This document shows positions 1-7,252 of a stretch of DNA of 39,730 nucleotides, in pieces. The DNA comes from Bryobacterales bacterium (lineage in GTDB: Bacteria; Acidobacteriota; Terriglobia; Bryobacterales; Bryobacteraceae). The stretch spans positions 1 through 39,730 of the forward strand of contig JALOKO010000003.1 in the NCBI GenBank assembly GCA_025456495.1. The letters are read 5' to 3'. Position numbers and translations under genes: made by a program. Every line of letters begins with the position of its first letter. The stretch's first letter is position 1. The notes beneath the pieces were generated by a model that was given only the letters and a program-made list of their open reading frames with translations, was not told the DNA's origin and searched no databases.

Positions 1-657
1 GTGAGCGCGCAGGTGGCGGCCATAAGCCACCGCATGGAGGTGGACCACTTCCATCGGGTCCCCGCCACTGGGCTGAGCATGAATGAGATCGCCGATGTTC
101 TGCTGGAGACGGCGTCCCCGCTGTTTGTGGACCCTTACCGGCAGAACCGGCAGACCGGCGCCGTGGTGCTGGTGGACCCCATCAGCAACAATACCGTAGC
201 CGCCGGGATGATCCACCACGCCCGCCCCGACGAGGCGGCCGAACGGCGGCGTCGAGAACGCAGCGTCACCTTCACGGCGGGCCGCGTCACCGCCCTGGAG
301 CGCCAGCATCGTTACGGCCATCGTCCGGCGCTGGTGCTGCTGGAGGATGCCGTGGACGCCGAAGCCCTGGAGCGCGCCTGCTTCGATCGAGGCTGGCTGG
401 CCTTGTGGATTGACCACCCCGTCCCGACGCTGCATGCCGCGGACGCTTGGCTGCGCGCCGCGCTGGGGGCAGGGAACCTGGTCTTGCTTAGCCGCTGTAG
501 GCTGGAGGAGGGGGCGCTGCCTGACGGCGTTCCAGTTTTGCGAGTGGCCGCTAGCGTGGGTGCTCGCGACGCTGCCGTCCGCCATGCCCTGGCGCAACTG
601 GCAGCTTGGGGAGTGGTGCCCGCCGAGGACCAGGCGGGAGACGGAGAGGGAATCTAG
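1..657 (+). CDS. cysN: Sulfate adenylyltransferase subunit 1 (CysN), 3' part, with degenerate APS-kinase-like tail
   Basis: This is the C-terminal part of the GTPase subunit of ATP sulfurylase, which activates sulfate to adenylylsulfate with CysD. The frame is open at base 1, so the GTG there is not the true start; the GTPase domain lies outside the window. Visible is the last beta-barrel (EF-Tu domain III-like) with the signatures FVDPYRQNRQTGAVVLVDP and NNTVAAGMI. Downstream, GHRPALVLLED...ALERACFDRGW lines up with the start of the APS kinase domain of CysN/C fusions (GHRPAVVWLTGLSGSGKST...), but the GxxGxGKST P-loop is absent. The tail is therefore probably a decayed CysC domain (inference). 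One base separates the stop from the sulfite reductase start, so it heads the siroheme/sulfite operon. Confidence 0.85.
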   Translation: MSAQVAAISHRMEVDHFHRVPATGLSMNEIADVLLETASPLFVDPYRQNRQTGAVVLVDPISNNTVAAGMIHHARPDEAAERRRRERSVTFTAGRVTALERQHRYGHRPALVLLEDAVDAEALERACFDRGWLALWIDHPVPTLHAADAWLRAALGAGNLVLLSRCRLEEGALPDGVPVLRVAASVGARDAAVRHALAQLAAWGVVPAEDQAGDGEGI

Positions 658-658
658 T

Positions 659-2347
659 ATGGCTACCGAAGCGAAGCTATCCGGCGCGGAACTCACCAAA
701 GCAGGGAGCAACTACCTGCGTGGCACGGTGGGCGAGGAGCTGGGCAATGACCTTACCTATTTCTCAAAGTCCGCCATCGCCGTGCTGAAGTTTCATGGCG
801 TCTACCAACAGGATGACCGCGACATCCGCAAGGAACGTCGGGACCGTGAATACTCCTGCATGGTGCGCGTGGGGATCCCCGGCGGCATCCTCACCCGTCA
901 GCAATATCTGGAACTGGACCGGCTGGCCGACCACATCGGCGATGGCAGCCTGCGCATTACCACCCGGCAGGGTATCCAGTATCACTACGTGGGCAAGAAG
1001 GATCTATGGAGCCTGATGCACGCGATCAACGAAAGCGGCCTGGGCACCTTTGCCGCATGCGGGGACGTGGTGCGCAACGTGGTGTCGTGCTCAGCGCCCA
1101 TTGTGGATCCGCAACGTGTGGATGTCTATCCGTATGTGCGTCTGCTGGCCAGGGAACTGAAGCCGAAAACCCAGGCCTATGTGGAACTGTGGGTGGACGG
1201 CGAGAAGGCGGCCAGCCTGGAGCCGGTGGAAACCGAAGAGCCGCTGTATGGCGATCGTTACCTGCCGCGCAAGTTCAAGATCGGCTTCGCCTACCCGGGT
1301 GACAACACCAGCGACATTTACGCCAACGATGTCGGCATCGTCCCTCATTTCGAAGGCGGAGGGCTGCTGGGCTTCACCATCCTGGCGGGCGGCGGCATGG
1401 GGCAAAGCAATGGCGTGAAGGGCAGCTTTCCGCGCGTCTCTGATCCCATCTGCTTCGTGCAGCCCGATGACCTGCTGGAGGTGGTAAAGGTGATTGTCAC
1501 CATCCACCGTGACTTCGGCAATCGCGAGAACCGCAAGCTGGCCCGATTGAAGTATGTGCTAGCCGATTGGGGGGTGCCGCGCTTCCGCGCTGAGGTGGAG
1601 GCGCGCATGGGCAAGACGCTGTCTGACCCCAAGCCCCTACACTGGCATCGCGCCGATGACTATCTGGGATGGCACAAGCAGGTGGATGACCTGTGGTTCC
1701 TGGGCCTGCGTGTGGTGGCTGGGCGCATCAAGGATACGGCCGAATTGCCCCTGCGCGCGGCCTTGCGGGAAGTATTGCAAGCGGTGCCCTGCGGCGTCCG
1801 CTTCACCGTGCAGCAGAACCTGTATCTGTCTGAGGTTCCGGCTGCCCGCAAGGCGGAAGTGGAAGCCATCCTGGCCCGGCATGGGGTGCGCCTGCCGGCG
1901 GAGTTCCCGCCCATTCTGCGGCATTCCATGGCATGCCCTGCGCTTCCTACCTGCGGTCTGGCGATTACCGAAAGCGAGCGCATTCTGCCCGATGTGTCTG
2001 CCATGATTCAGGCGGAACTGGACGAGTTGGAACTGGGTGAGGAGGCCGTCCACGTGCGCACCACGGGCTGCCCGAATGGATGCGCGCGTCCCTACACTGC
2101 CGAGGTAGGCATCGTGGGCCAGAGCGTGGAAATGTACAGCCTCTATCTGGCCGGTTCTCCGCTCTCCACGAGGCTGGCGCAGTTGTACACGCACAACGTG
2201 AAGATCCATCAGATTGGCGCCACGTTGCGTCCGCTGCTTGAGGATTTCCGTGCCGAGCGGCAGCCCGGCGAAGCCTTCGGGGATTACTGTTATCGCGTGG
2301 GCCTGGATACGCTGCGGCATCGCCATCTGGCCGTGGCGGCGGATTAG
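659..2347 (+). CDS. Assimilatory sulfite reductase, siroheme/4Fe-4S hemoprotein (CysI/Sir type)
   Basis: Predicted to reduce sulfite to sulfide with six electrons using a coupled siroheme-[4Fe-4S] centre. The ORF track starts at 347, but the ATG at 659 is chosen: it follows GGAGAGGG, sits one base after the cysN stop and begins just before the conserved N-terminal domain; this gives 562 residues, normal for the family. Cluster ligands are visible as CPALPTCG (C426, C432) and GCPNGCARP (C471, C475). The substrate-binding half-domains are recognisable (ITTRQGIQYH near residue 100; QQNLYLSEV later). No flavoprotein CysJ follows, so the electron donor could be ferredoxin or a CysJ encoded elsewhere; nitrite reductase activity is a less likely alternative given the cysN and cysH neighbours. 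Confidence 0.93.
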   Translation: MATEAKLSGAELTKAGSNYLRGTVGEELGNDLTYFSKSAIAVLKFHGVYQQDDRDIRKERRDREYSCMVRVGIPGGILTRQQYLELDRLADHIGDGSLRITTRQGIQYHYVGKKDLWSLMHAINESGLGTFAACGDVVRNVVSCSAPIVDPQRVDVYPYVRLLARELKPKTQAYVELWVDGEKAASLEPVETEEPLYGDRYLPRKFKIGFAYPGDNTSDIYANDVGIVPHFEGGGLLGFTILAGGGMGQSNGVKGSFPRVSDPICFVQPDDLLEVVKVIVTIHRDFGNRENRKLARLKYVLADWGVPRFRAEVEARMGKTLSDPKPLHWHRADDYLGWHKQVDDLWFLGLRVVAGRIKDTAELPLRAALREVLQAVPCGVRFTVQQNLYLSEVPAARKAEVEAILARHGVRLPAEFPPILRHSMACPALPTCGLAITESERILPDVSAMIQAELDELELGEEAVHVRTTGCPNGCARPYTAEVGIVGQSVEMYSLYLAGSPLSTRLAQLYTHNVKIHQIGATLRPLLEDFRAERQPGEAFGDYCYRVGLDTLRHRHLAVAAD

Positions 2348-2395
2348 CCGCACGCGGAACGCGCACCCGACGCAGAGATGATTGGCTGGGATGCA

Positions 2396-3097
2396 ATGCC
2401 CTATTACTATCCGGTGTTTCTAAACCTCGAGGGTCGGCGCTGCCTGGTGATCGGCGGGAATGGCATGGCCACCGAAAAGGCGCTGGGCCTGCACGCGGCG
2501 GGCGCCCGGGTGACGGTGATTGCGGAGCAGGTGAGCGAGGAACTGGCCGAAGCAGCGGTGCTGGGGCACGTGGATTGGCGACCTCGCGGGTGGCAGGCAG
2601 GTGACCTGGAGGGCTTCTATCTGGTGGTGTGCGCTCCGGATGACCGCAGCATCAACGCCGCCATCCATCAGGAGGCTGAAGCGCGCGGCATCCTGTTCAA
2701 CGCGTTGGACGACCCGCCCCATTGTGGCTTTATCTTCGCATCCGTTCACCGGCAGGGTGACCTGGTGATGGCCATCAGCACCAGTGGCGTGGCCCCCGCG
2801 CTGGGTGTGCAGTTGCGCCGGTGCTTGGGGGAATTGCTGGGTCCGCAGTACGCTGACTTTCTCACTATGGCCCGCGAGTATCGCGATGCCATCACTACCC
2901 AATTGCCGGCCTTCACGCCGCGCCGCGACCTCTGGTATCGCATCGTCGATTCCGACATCATCCCGCTCTTGAAGCAGGGCGATGAGTCCGCTGCGCGCGG
3001 CCTGTTTGAGGGCTTTCTGCGCGAGGCGGGCGTGACCCCGCAGCGCGTCCCCATCACCACCCCTCAGGAGGAGGATTCCCATGACTGCGCAGCTTGA
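2396..3097 (+). CDS. Precorrin-2 dehydrogenase / sirohydrochlorin ferrochelatase (Met8 / CysG N-terminal type)
   Basis: Bifunctional enzyme expected to oxidise precorrin-2 with NAD+ and insert iron to make siroheme, the cofactor of the upstream reductase. The start at 2396 (MPYYYPVFLNLEGRRCLVIGG) matches the usual N-terminus; the ATG at 2378 would add six residues (MIGWDA). The glycine-rich Rossmann motif IGGNGMATEKA is near residue 25, followed by the CAPDDRSIN segment and the conserved substrate region FASVHRQGDLVMAISTSGVAPAL typical of the CysG N-terminal half. At 233 residues it lacks the SUMT domain of full CysG; that activity is supplied by the separate gene at 3790. Its 3' end overlaps the cysH start by 17 bases, implying translational coupling. 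Confidence 0.92.
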   Translation: MPYYYPVFLNLEGRRCLVIGGNGMATEKALGLHAAGARVTVIAEQVSEELAEAAVLGHVDWRPRGWQAGDLEGFYLVVCAPDDRSINAAIHQEAEARGILFNALDDPPHCGFIFASVHRQGDLVMAISTSGVAPALGVQLRRCLGELLGPQYADFLTMAREYRDAITTQLPAFTPRRDLWYRIVDSDIIPLLKQGDESAARGLFEGFLREAGVTPQRVPITTPQEEDSHDCAA

Positions 3098-3773
3098 CCT
3101 TAGCGCCTTCGACGCGCTGCCGCCTGAGGAGATCGTGCGCCGCGCCTTGGCGGAACTGTCCGCGCCTGCCTGCTTCACGTGCAGTTTTCAGGCGGAGGAT
3201 ATGGCTGTCCTGCATTTGTTGCGGCAGGTGCAGCCGGATATTCCCGTGTTGTTCCTTGAGACCGGCTACCACTTCCCTGAGACGCTGTCCTACCGCGACC
3301 GGTTCGCCGCCAAGTGGAACCTGAACCTGCGCAACCTGCAGGCGTCGATGAGCGTGGCCCAACAGGAAAGCCAGTTCGGCATCCTCAACCAGACTGACCC
3401 GACGCGCTGCTGTGACCTGCGCAAGGTGGGTCCGCTGTGGGAGGGCCTGCGCGGCTACCAGACCTGGTTCACAGGCCTGCGCCGCGAACAGTCCCCCACC
3501 CGCGCCAACATGAAGATGGCCGAACGGCACGTGCTGCCCACGGGAGAGGAACTGGTCAAGGTGAATCCCATCGCGGCCTGGAAGTGGAATGAGGTGTGGG
3601 CCTACCTCAGCATCCATGAGATTGAGGCGCTGCCCTTGTATGACCAGGGCTACACCAGCATTGGATGCGCGCCGTGCACGGCCAAGCCGACGGGCGACGA
3701 TTTGCGCAGCGGACGTTGGGGTGGACGGAAGCTGGAATGCGGTATCCACACCTTTACGGAGGCCCGCCAGTAA
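3081..3773 (+). CDS. cysH: Adenylylsulfate (APS) reductase, 4Fe-4S, thioredoxin-dependent
   Basis: Reduces activated sulfate to sulfite. The 230-residue protein has the catalytic ECGIH motif near the C-terminus (C220) and two additional cysteine pairs, RCC (C110, C111) and CAPC (C196, C199). Those pairs bind the [4Fe-4S] cluster that separates bacterial APS reductases from PAPS reductases such as the E. coli enzyme (family knowledge). Use of APS rather than PAPS fits the loss of a working APS kinase P-loop in the upstream CysN tail, since PAPS would not be needed for this route. The ATG lies behind a strong CAGGAGGAGG ribosome site inside the end of the preceding gene. Confidence 0.93.
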   Translation: MTAQLDLSAFDALPPEEIVRRALAELSAPACFTCSFQAEDMAVLHLLRQVQPDIPVLFLETGYHFPETLSYRDRFAAKWNLNLRNLQASMSVAQQESQFGILNQTDPTRCCDLRKVGPLWEGLRGYQTWFTGLRREQSPTRANMKMAERHVLPTGEELVKVNPIAAWKWNEVWAYLSIHEIEALPLYDQGYTSIGCAPCTAKPTGDDLRSGRWGGRKLECGIHTFTEARQ

Positions 3774-3789
3774 CGGCGGGGCAAGGGCG

Positions 3790-4635
3790 ATGACGCGTGT
3801 GTATCTGGTGGGGGCGGGTCCTGGGGATCCTGATTTGTTGACGGTGAAGGCGGCCCGGTTGCTGGCCAGCGCGGACGTGATTCTGTACGACCGGCTGGTG
3901 TCAATGGAGATTCTGGCGCTCGCCCGGCCCGGCGCGGAACTGGTGTACGTGGGCAAAGAGGATGGCTGCGCACAGGAAACCCAACGGCGCATCTTCGCGG
4001 AACTGGCGATGAACGCGCTGCGTGGCCGGACCGTGGTGCGGTTGAAGGGTGGAGACCCGATGGTGTTTGGTAGGGGCGCCGAGGAGTGGGCCTATCTTTC
4101 CCGATTGGGCGTGGCGGTGGAGGTGGTGCCGGGCATCAGTTCCGCGGTGGCTGTACCCGCGCTGGCGTCCATTCCGCTGACGGCGCGGGGCGTGGCGCGC
4201 AGTTTCGCCGTCACCACGGGGCATGCCAAGGATGGCGAAGCCCAGGATTGGCGGGCCTTCCGCGAGGTGGATACGCTGGTGATCCTGATGGGGGTGAAGC
4301 ACCGTGCGAACATCGCCGCGACGCTGATGGGCCATGGCCGCCCGCCCGGGGAGCCCTGCGCCTTCATCGAAAACGGCAGCACTCCGCGGGAGCGTGTGGT
4401 GTTGGCCACCTTGGCCGACGTGGCTGCAGGCGCGGTGGAGGTAGCATCGCCCGCCATTTGGGTTTGCGGGCGGGTGGTGGCCTTGCGCGCGCAATTGCTG
4501 GCAGGCGCGCCGCCGACCGCCCTGCTGGAGTTGCCGCTGCCTTCGGTTACTGAGCGGACCCTATCCGTGGCGGCCGGCCCGGGTGAGCCTGCCCCTTGTG
4601 CGCCCGCGCTGGTTTTCCCCAGCCGCAAGCATTGA
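3790..4635 (+). CDS. cobA: Uroporphyrinogen-III C-methyltransferase (SUMT)
   Basis: Transfers two methyl groups from S-adenosylmethionine to uroporphyrinogen III to form precorrin-2, which feeds the Met8-like enzyme two genes upstream. The start at 3790 gives 281 residues and the canonical beginning VYLVGAGPGDPDLLTVKA; the longer ORF in the track runs into cysH. Family signatures include VRLKGGDPMVFGRG near residue 80, VVPGISSAVAVPA near residue 115 and the later VILMGVK segment. About 30 residues at the C-terminus are low-complexity and probably not structured. It is 16 bases from cysH and is the last gene of the sulfur operon. The promoter of the lysine operon appears to overlap its stop codon. 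Confidence 0.93.
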   Translation: MTRVYLVGAGPGDPDLLTVKAARLLASADVILYDRLVSMEILALARPGAELVYVGKEDGCAQETQRRIFAELAMNALRGRTVVRLKGGDPMVFGRGAEEWAYLSRLGVAVEVVPGISSAVAVPALASIPLTARGVARSFAVTTGHAKDGEAQDWRAFREVDTLVILMGVKHRANIAATLMGHGRPPGEPCAFIENGSTPRERVVLATLADVAAGAVEVASPAIWVCGRVVALRAQLLAGAPPTALLELPLPSVTERTLSVAAGPGEPAPCAPALVFPSRKH

Positions 4636-4661
4636 CGCTCTTCCGTCTTGTTCGCTATCGT
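4632..4661 (+). promoter_or_regulatory. Probable sigma-70 promoter of the lysine operon
   Basis: TTGACG (4632-4637, five of six matches to the -35 consensus) is followed after 18 bases by TATCGT (4656-4661, four of six to the -10). It overlaps the cobA stop codon. The predicted start near 4668 is a few bases upstream of the riboswitch P1 helix, which is where a riboswitch transcript should begin. Assigned by eye only. Confidence 0.5.
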
Positions 4662-4673
4662 GAAAGTTACCGC

Positions 4674-4870
4674 TGATAGAGGCGCGGCGGCCATCAATAG
4701 GCTTCCCATACACCGGGCCGTTCCCGGGGGATAGCGCGAAAGGGGCCGGGCAGGGCTTCCAGGTGATCCGTCCTGGAGCGTTGCCGGGAAGCAGTTCCTC
4801 CGCCGAAGCGAGCCGGGCACGAACGGTTGCCGGCGCGCTGGTGACCCGGGCTAAATCCTGGGCACTGTCA
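4674..4870 (+). promoter_or_regulatory. Lysine riboswitch (L-box) aptamer
   Basis: The leader carries the conserved L-box blocks in order: GAGGCGCGG after the P1 strand, ATCAATAGGCTTCCCAT (compare the Thermotoga type ATGAGTAGGCTGTCCCAT), GCCGAAGCGAG, and the P5/3' block GACCCGGGCTAAATCCTGGGCACTGTCA split around its loop. Helices fit: P1 TGATA/TGTCA (4674-4678 with 4866-4870), P2 GGCGG/CCGCC, P3 GCTTCCC/GGGAAGC (4701-4707 with 4786-4792), P4 GCCGG/CCGGC, P5 GTG-A-CCCGGG/CCTGGG-CAC. The P3 arm carries a large insertion of about 78 bases with its own hairpins. Lysine binding should reduce expression of the downstream lysine genes. The L-box call supports the DapE-like reading of the first gene. 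Confidence 0.88.
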
Positions 4871-4879
4871 CCTCCGCTG

Positions 4880-4918
4880 ATCTTCCATCGGGAAGATTGG
4901 CCGTGTCCCTTTGGAAGG
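4880..4918 (+). promoter_or_regulatory. Putative riboswitch expression platform (alternative hairpin / anti-Shine-Dalgarno)
   Basis: ATCTTCC-ATCG-GGAAGAT forms a perfect 7-bp hairpin (4880-4897) with no downstream U-tract, so it is not a classical intrinsic terminator. The TCTTCC strand (4881-4886) could instead pair with GGAAGG (4913-4918), part of a good ribosome-binding site. The two pairings are mutually exclusive, which is the layout of a translational switch. This is an inference from pairing only. Confidence 0.35.
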
Positions 4919-4929
4919 AGATGCGAGGG

Positions 4930-5043
4930 GTGGAGCGCTATCGGGCCGTGTCGCAATGTGTAGGCCGCCATCCGGGGCCTTCCAGGCACACGAACCCGCC
5001 CGCCTCTCCCCTCCACGCAAAGCCATGCATGCTTTTGAGCTAA
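4930..5043 (+). CDS. Possible 37-codon leader ORF of the lysine operon
   Basis: A short frame begins with GTG at 4930, nine bases after GGAAGGAG (an in-frame ATG at 4921 is too close to that site), and ends with TAA at 5041-5043. It therefore overlaps the dapE-like start at 5025 in another frame. The predicted peptide (VERYRAVSQCVGRHPG...) has no family I recognise. It is listed because the dapE-like ATG has no Shine-Dalgarno sequence, whereas this frame has a strong one; translation of it could couple ribosomes to the next gene. It could equally be chance. Confidence 0.25.
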   Translation: MERYRAVSQCVGRHPGPSRHTNPPASPLHAKPCMLLS

Positions 5044-6053
5044 CCCGGCGCCTGATTGATATCGAATCCATCACCATGAATGAAAAGGAAGTGGGCGACT
5101 TCCTGCACGGCTATCTCAGCGAACTGGCCGCGGATACAGGTGGCGTGGTGGAGCGCATGATGGTGAGCGAAAGCCCTGAGCGCTTCAACCTGTTGGCCAC
5201 TTGGGGCGAACCCGTGGTGACACTCTCCACGCACTTGGATACAGTGCCGCCCTTCATCCCGTCGCGTGAAGATGATGAGTTCATCTGGGGGCGCGGGGCC
5301 TGCGATGTGAAGGGCATCATCGCCGCCATGATTGGCGCGGTGCGGCAGTTGCTGACAGAGAATCTGACGAACTTCGCGCTGCTGTTCGTCGTGGGCGAGG
5401 AACGCAACAGCGCGGGAGCAATTGAGGCCGCCAAGCATCCTCGTGGCAGCCGATTCCTGATCAACGGCGAACCAACCGAGAACCTCCTGGCATTGGGGTC
5501 AAAGGGCGCTTACCGGTTCACGCTTAAGGCCAGTGGTCGCATGGCGCACTCGGCATATCCGGAATATGGGGAGTCCGCCATCCTGAAGCTGCTAAACGCG
5601 TTGCAGCGGCTGCGGGGGATGGAGTTTCCCAGCCATCCCGTCCTGGGCAGCGCCACCACCAACATTGGCATTGTGCGTGGCGGTCGCGCGCCGAACATCA
5701 TCCCTGACGAGGCGGAAGCGGAAGTGTTGATCCGGCTGGTGGACGATGGCGCCGAGGTGCGGCGGCTGGTGAAAGAGGCGATGCGCTTCCAGGTGGACGT
5801 GCAGGAAGTGCTTACCATTCCGGCGGTGCATCTGGAGAAACTACCCGGCTTCAAGACCACGGTGGTGTCCTACACCACGGATATTCCCGCGTTCGAGGGC
5901 GCTTGGGGCAAGCCCTTCCTGATGGGGCCGGGCTCTATTCTGGTGGCCCATACCAAAGACGAGCGCATCCCCAAGAAGCAGTTGCTGGAAGCCATCGACA
6001 TCTATGCCCGGATGGTACGGCAGTTGCTCACTACGGGCGAGGCGGCCGCTTAG
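5025..6053 (+). CDS. M20 family metallopeptidase, probable succinyl-diaminopimelate desuccinylase (DapE-like)
   Basis: A zinc-dependent amidohydrolase of 342 residues. Metal and catalytic motifs of the M20 family are present in order: STHLDTVPPF (H70), GRGACDVKG, the EE pair in VGEERNSAG, GEPTEN, and a late H in LVAHTKDE. By sequence alone it could be ArgE, DapE or a related deacylase. The lysine riboswitch just upstream and the asd-lysC-dapB-dapA-dapD genes behind it favour DapE, releasing succinate from N-succinyl-LL-diaminopimelate (inference). The ORF-track start at 4911 (TTG) adds an unconserved arm; ATG 5025 gives the usual beginning (FELTRRLIDIES), though it has no visible ribosome site. 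Confidence 0.82.
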   Translation: MHAFELTRRLIDIESITMNEKEVGDFLHGYLSELAADTGGVVERMMVSESPERFNLLATWGEPVVTLSTHLDTVPPFIPSREDDEFIWGRGACDVKGIIAAMIGAVRQLLTENLTNFALLFVVGEERNSAGAIEAAKHPRGSRFLINGEPTENLLALGSKGAYRFTLKASGRMAHSAYPEYGESAILKLLNALQRLRGMEFPSHPVLGSATTNIGIVRGGRAPNIIPDEAEAEVLIRLVDDGAEVRRLVKEAMRFQVDVQEVLTIPAVHLEKLPGFKTTVVSYTTDIPAFEGAWGKPFLMGPGSILVAHTKDERIPKKQLLEAIDIYARMVRQLLTTGEAAA

Positions 6054-6199
6054 CGCAGGCGCCGCCACGGCAAGTGCGCGCAGCCCGGCCCCGGTGCGGT
6101 TCCACATCACCTTGCCCGGTGGCCTGCCAACCCTTGCCCCGTCGCGATGCCGTATCCGGCACTGCGGCACCCGTTACGAACCACGAAGGATTTTCGCAC

Positions 6200-7252
6200 A
6201 TGGCACAGACGATTGAAGTTGGAGTTCTGGGCGCTACCGGGATGGTGGGCCAGCAGTTTATCCGCCTCCTGGAGGGGCATCCGCAACTGAAGCTTACCTG
6301 GTTGGGCGCCAGTGACCGCTCTGCCGGCAAGCTGTATCCGGAGGCTTGTTCGTGGCGACTGGACGGCCCCATGCCAGCAATGGTGCGTGGCCTGACCGTC
6401 AAGGAATGCAAGCCCGCGGGCGCCCCGCCCATTGTCTTTTCGGCGATGGATGCGTCCGTGGCCACTGAGATTGAACGCGCCTTCGCCGAGGCCGGGCACT
6501 GGGTGATTTCCAATTCGCGCAACCATCGGATGGAGCATGACGTGCCCCTGCTGGTGCCGGAGGTGAACGCGCTTCACCTGGCGCTGGTGAAGCAACAGCA
6601 GGCCAATCGCGGATGGAAGGGCGGTATCCTCACGAACCCGAATTGTTCCACCGTAGGCCTGACGATGGGGCTGGGCCCGCTGCGGCAGTTCGGCATCCAG
6701 CGGGTGCTGGTGGCCACCATGCAGGCTGTCTCGGGCGCAGGCTATCCAGGCGTGGCGTCGCTGGACATCCTGGGCAATGTAGTGCCCTACATCGGCGGCG
6801 AGGAAGAGAAGATGCAGACCGAGACGCAGAAGATCCTGGGTGCGCTGGGCGATGGCTGCATTGTTCCCCTGGATGCGAAGGTGAGTGCGCACTGCAATCG
6901 GGTGCCAGTGATCGATGGGCATACCGTGGCGGTAAGCGTGGAGTTTGCGAAGGATCCAGGGATGGACGCCGTTCGTGATGCCTTCACGCGATTCCGCGGC
7001 CGTCCGCAGGAATTGAACCTGCCCAGCGCCCCCACGACGCCTGTGCTTTTGGTGGATGATCCCACGCGTCCGCAGCCGCGCCGGGATGCGATGGCGGGCA
7101 ATGGCATGACGGTTACCATGGGCCGCTTGCGCCCGTGCGAAGTGTTCCACTACAAGTTTGTAGCGCTGGTCCACAACACGATTCGCGGCGCGGCGGGGGC
7201 TGCCATCCTGAATGCTGAGCTGCTGCTGGCGGAAGGATACCTGAACGCATGA
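6200..7252 (+). CDS. asd: Aspartate-semialdehyde dehydrogenase
   Basis: NADPH-dependent reduction of aspartyl phosphate to aspartate semialdehyde, the branch metabolite for lysine, threonine and methionine. The start at 6200 follows GAAGGA and opens directly into the dinucleotide fold VGVLGATGMVGQQF; the track's longer ORF is upstream noise. The active-site cysteine is in NPNCSTVG (C149). At 350 residues, with GGEEEKMQTETQKI and the late KFVALVHNTIRGAAGA segment, it resembles the archaeal/fungal-type Asd branch. A 146-base gap separates it from the M20 gene, in which I see no clear element. Its stop overlaps the lysC start (ATGA). Confidence 0.93.
   Translation: MAQTIEVGVLGATGMVGQQFIRLLEGHPQLKLTWLGASDRSAGKLYPEACSWRLDGPMPAMVRGLTVKECKPAGAPPIVFSAMDASVATEIERAFAEAGHWVISNSRNHRMEHDVPLLVPEVNALHLALVKQQQANRGWKGGILTNPNCSTVGLTMGLGPLRQFGIQRVLVATMQAVSGAGYPGVASLDILGNVVPYIGGEEEKMQTETQKILGALGDGCIVPLDAKVSAHCNRVPVIDGHTVAVSVEFAKDPGMDAVRDAFTRFRGRPQELNLPSAPTTPVLLVDDPTRPQPRRDAMAGNGMTVTMGRLRPCEVFHYKFVALVHNTIRGAAGAAILNAELLLAEGYLNA

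Noticed and set aside
4880-4910. Intrinsic terminator in the lysine leader
   Set aside because: The hairpin is only 7 bp and no U-tract follows it.
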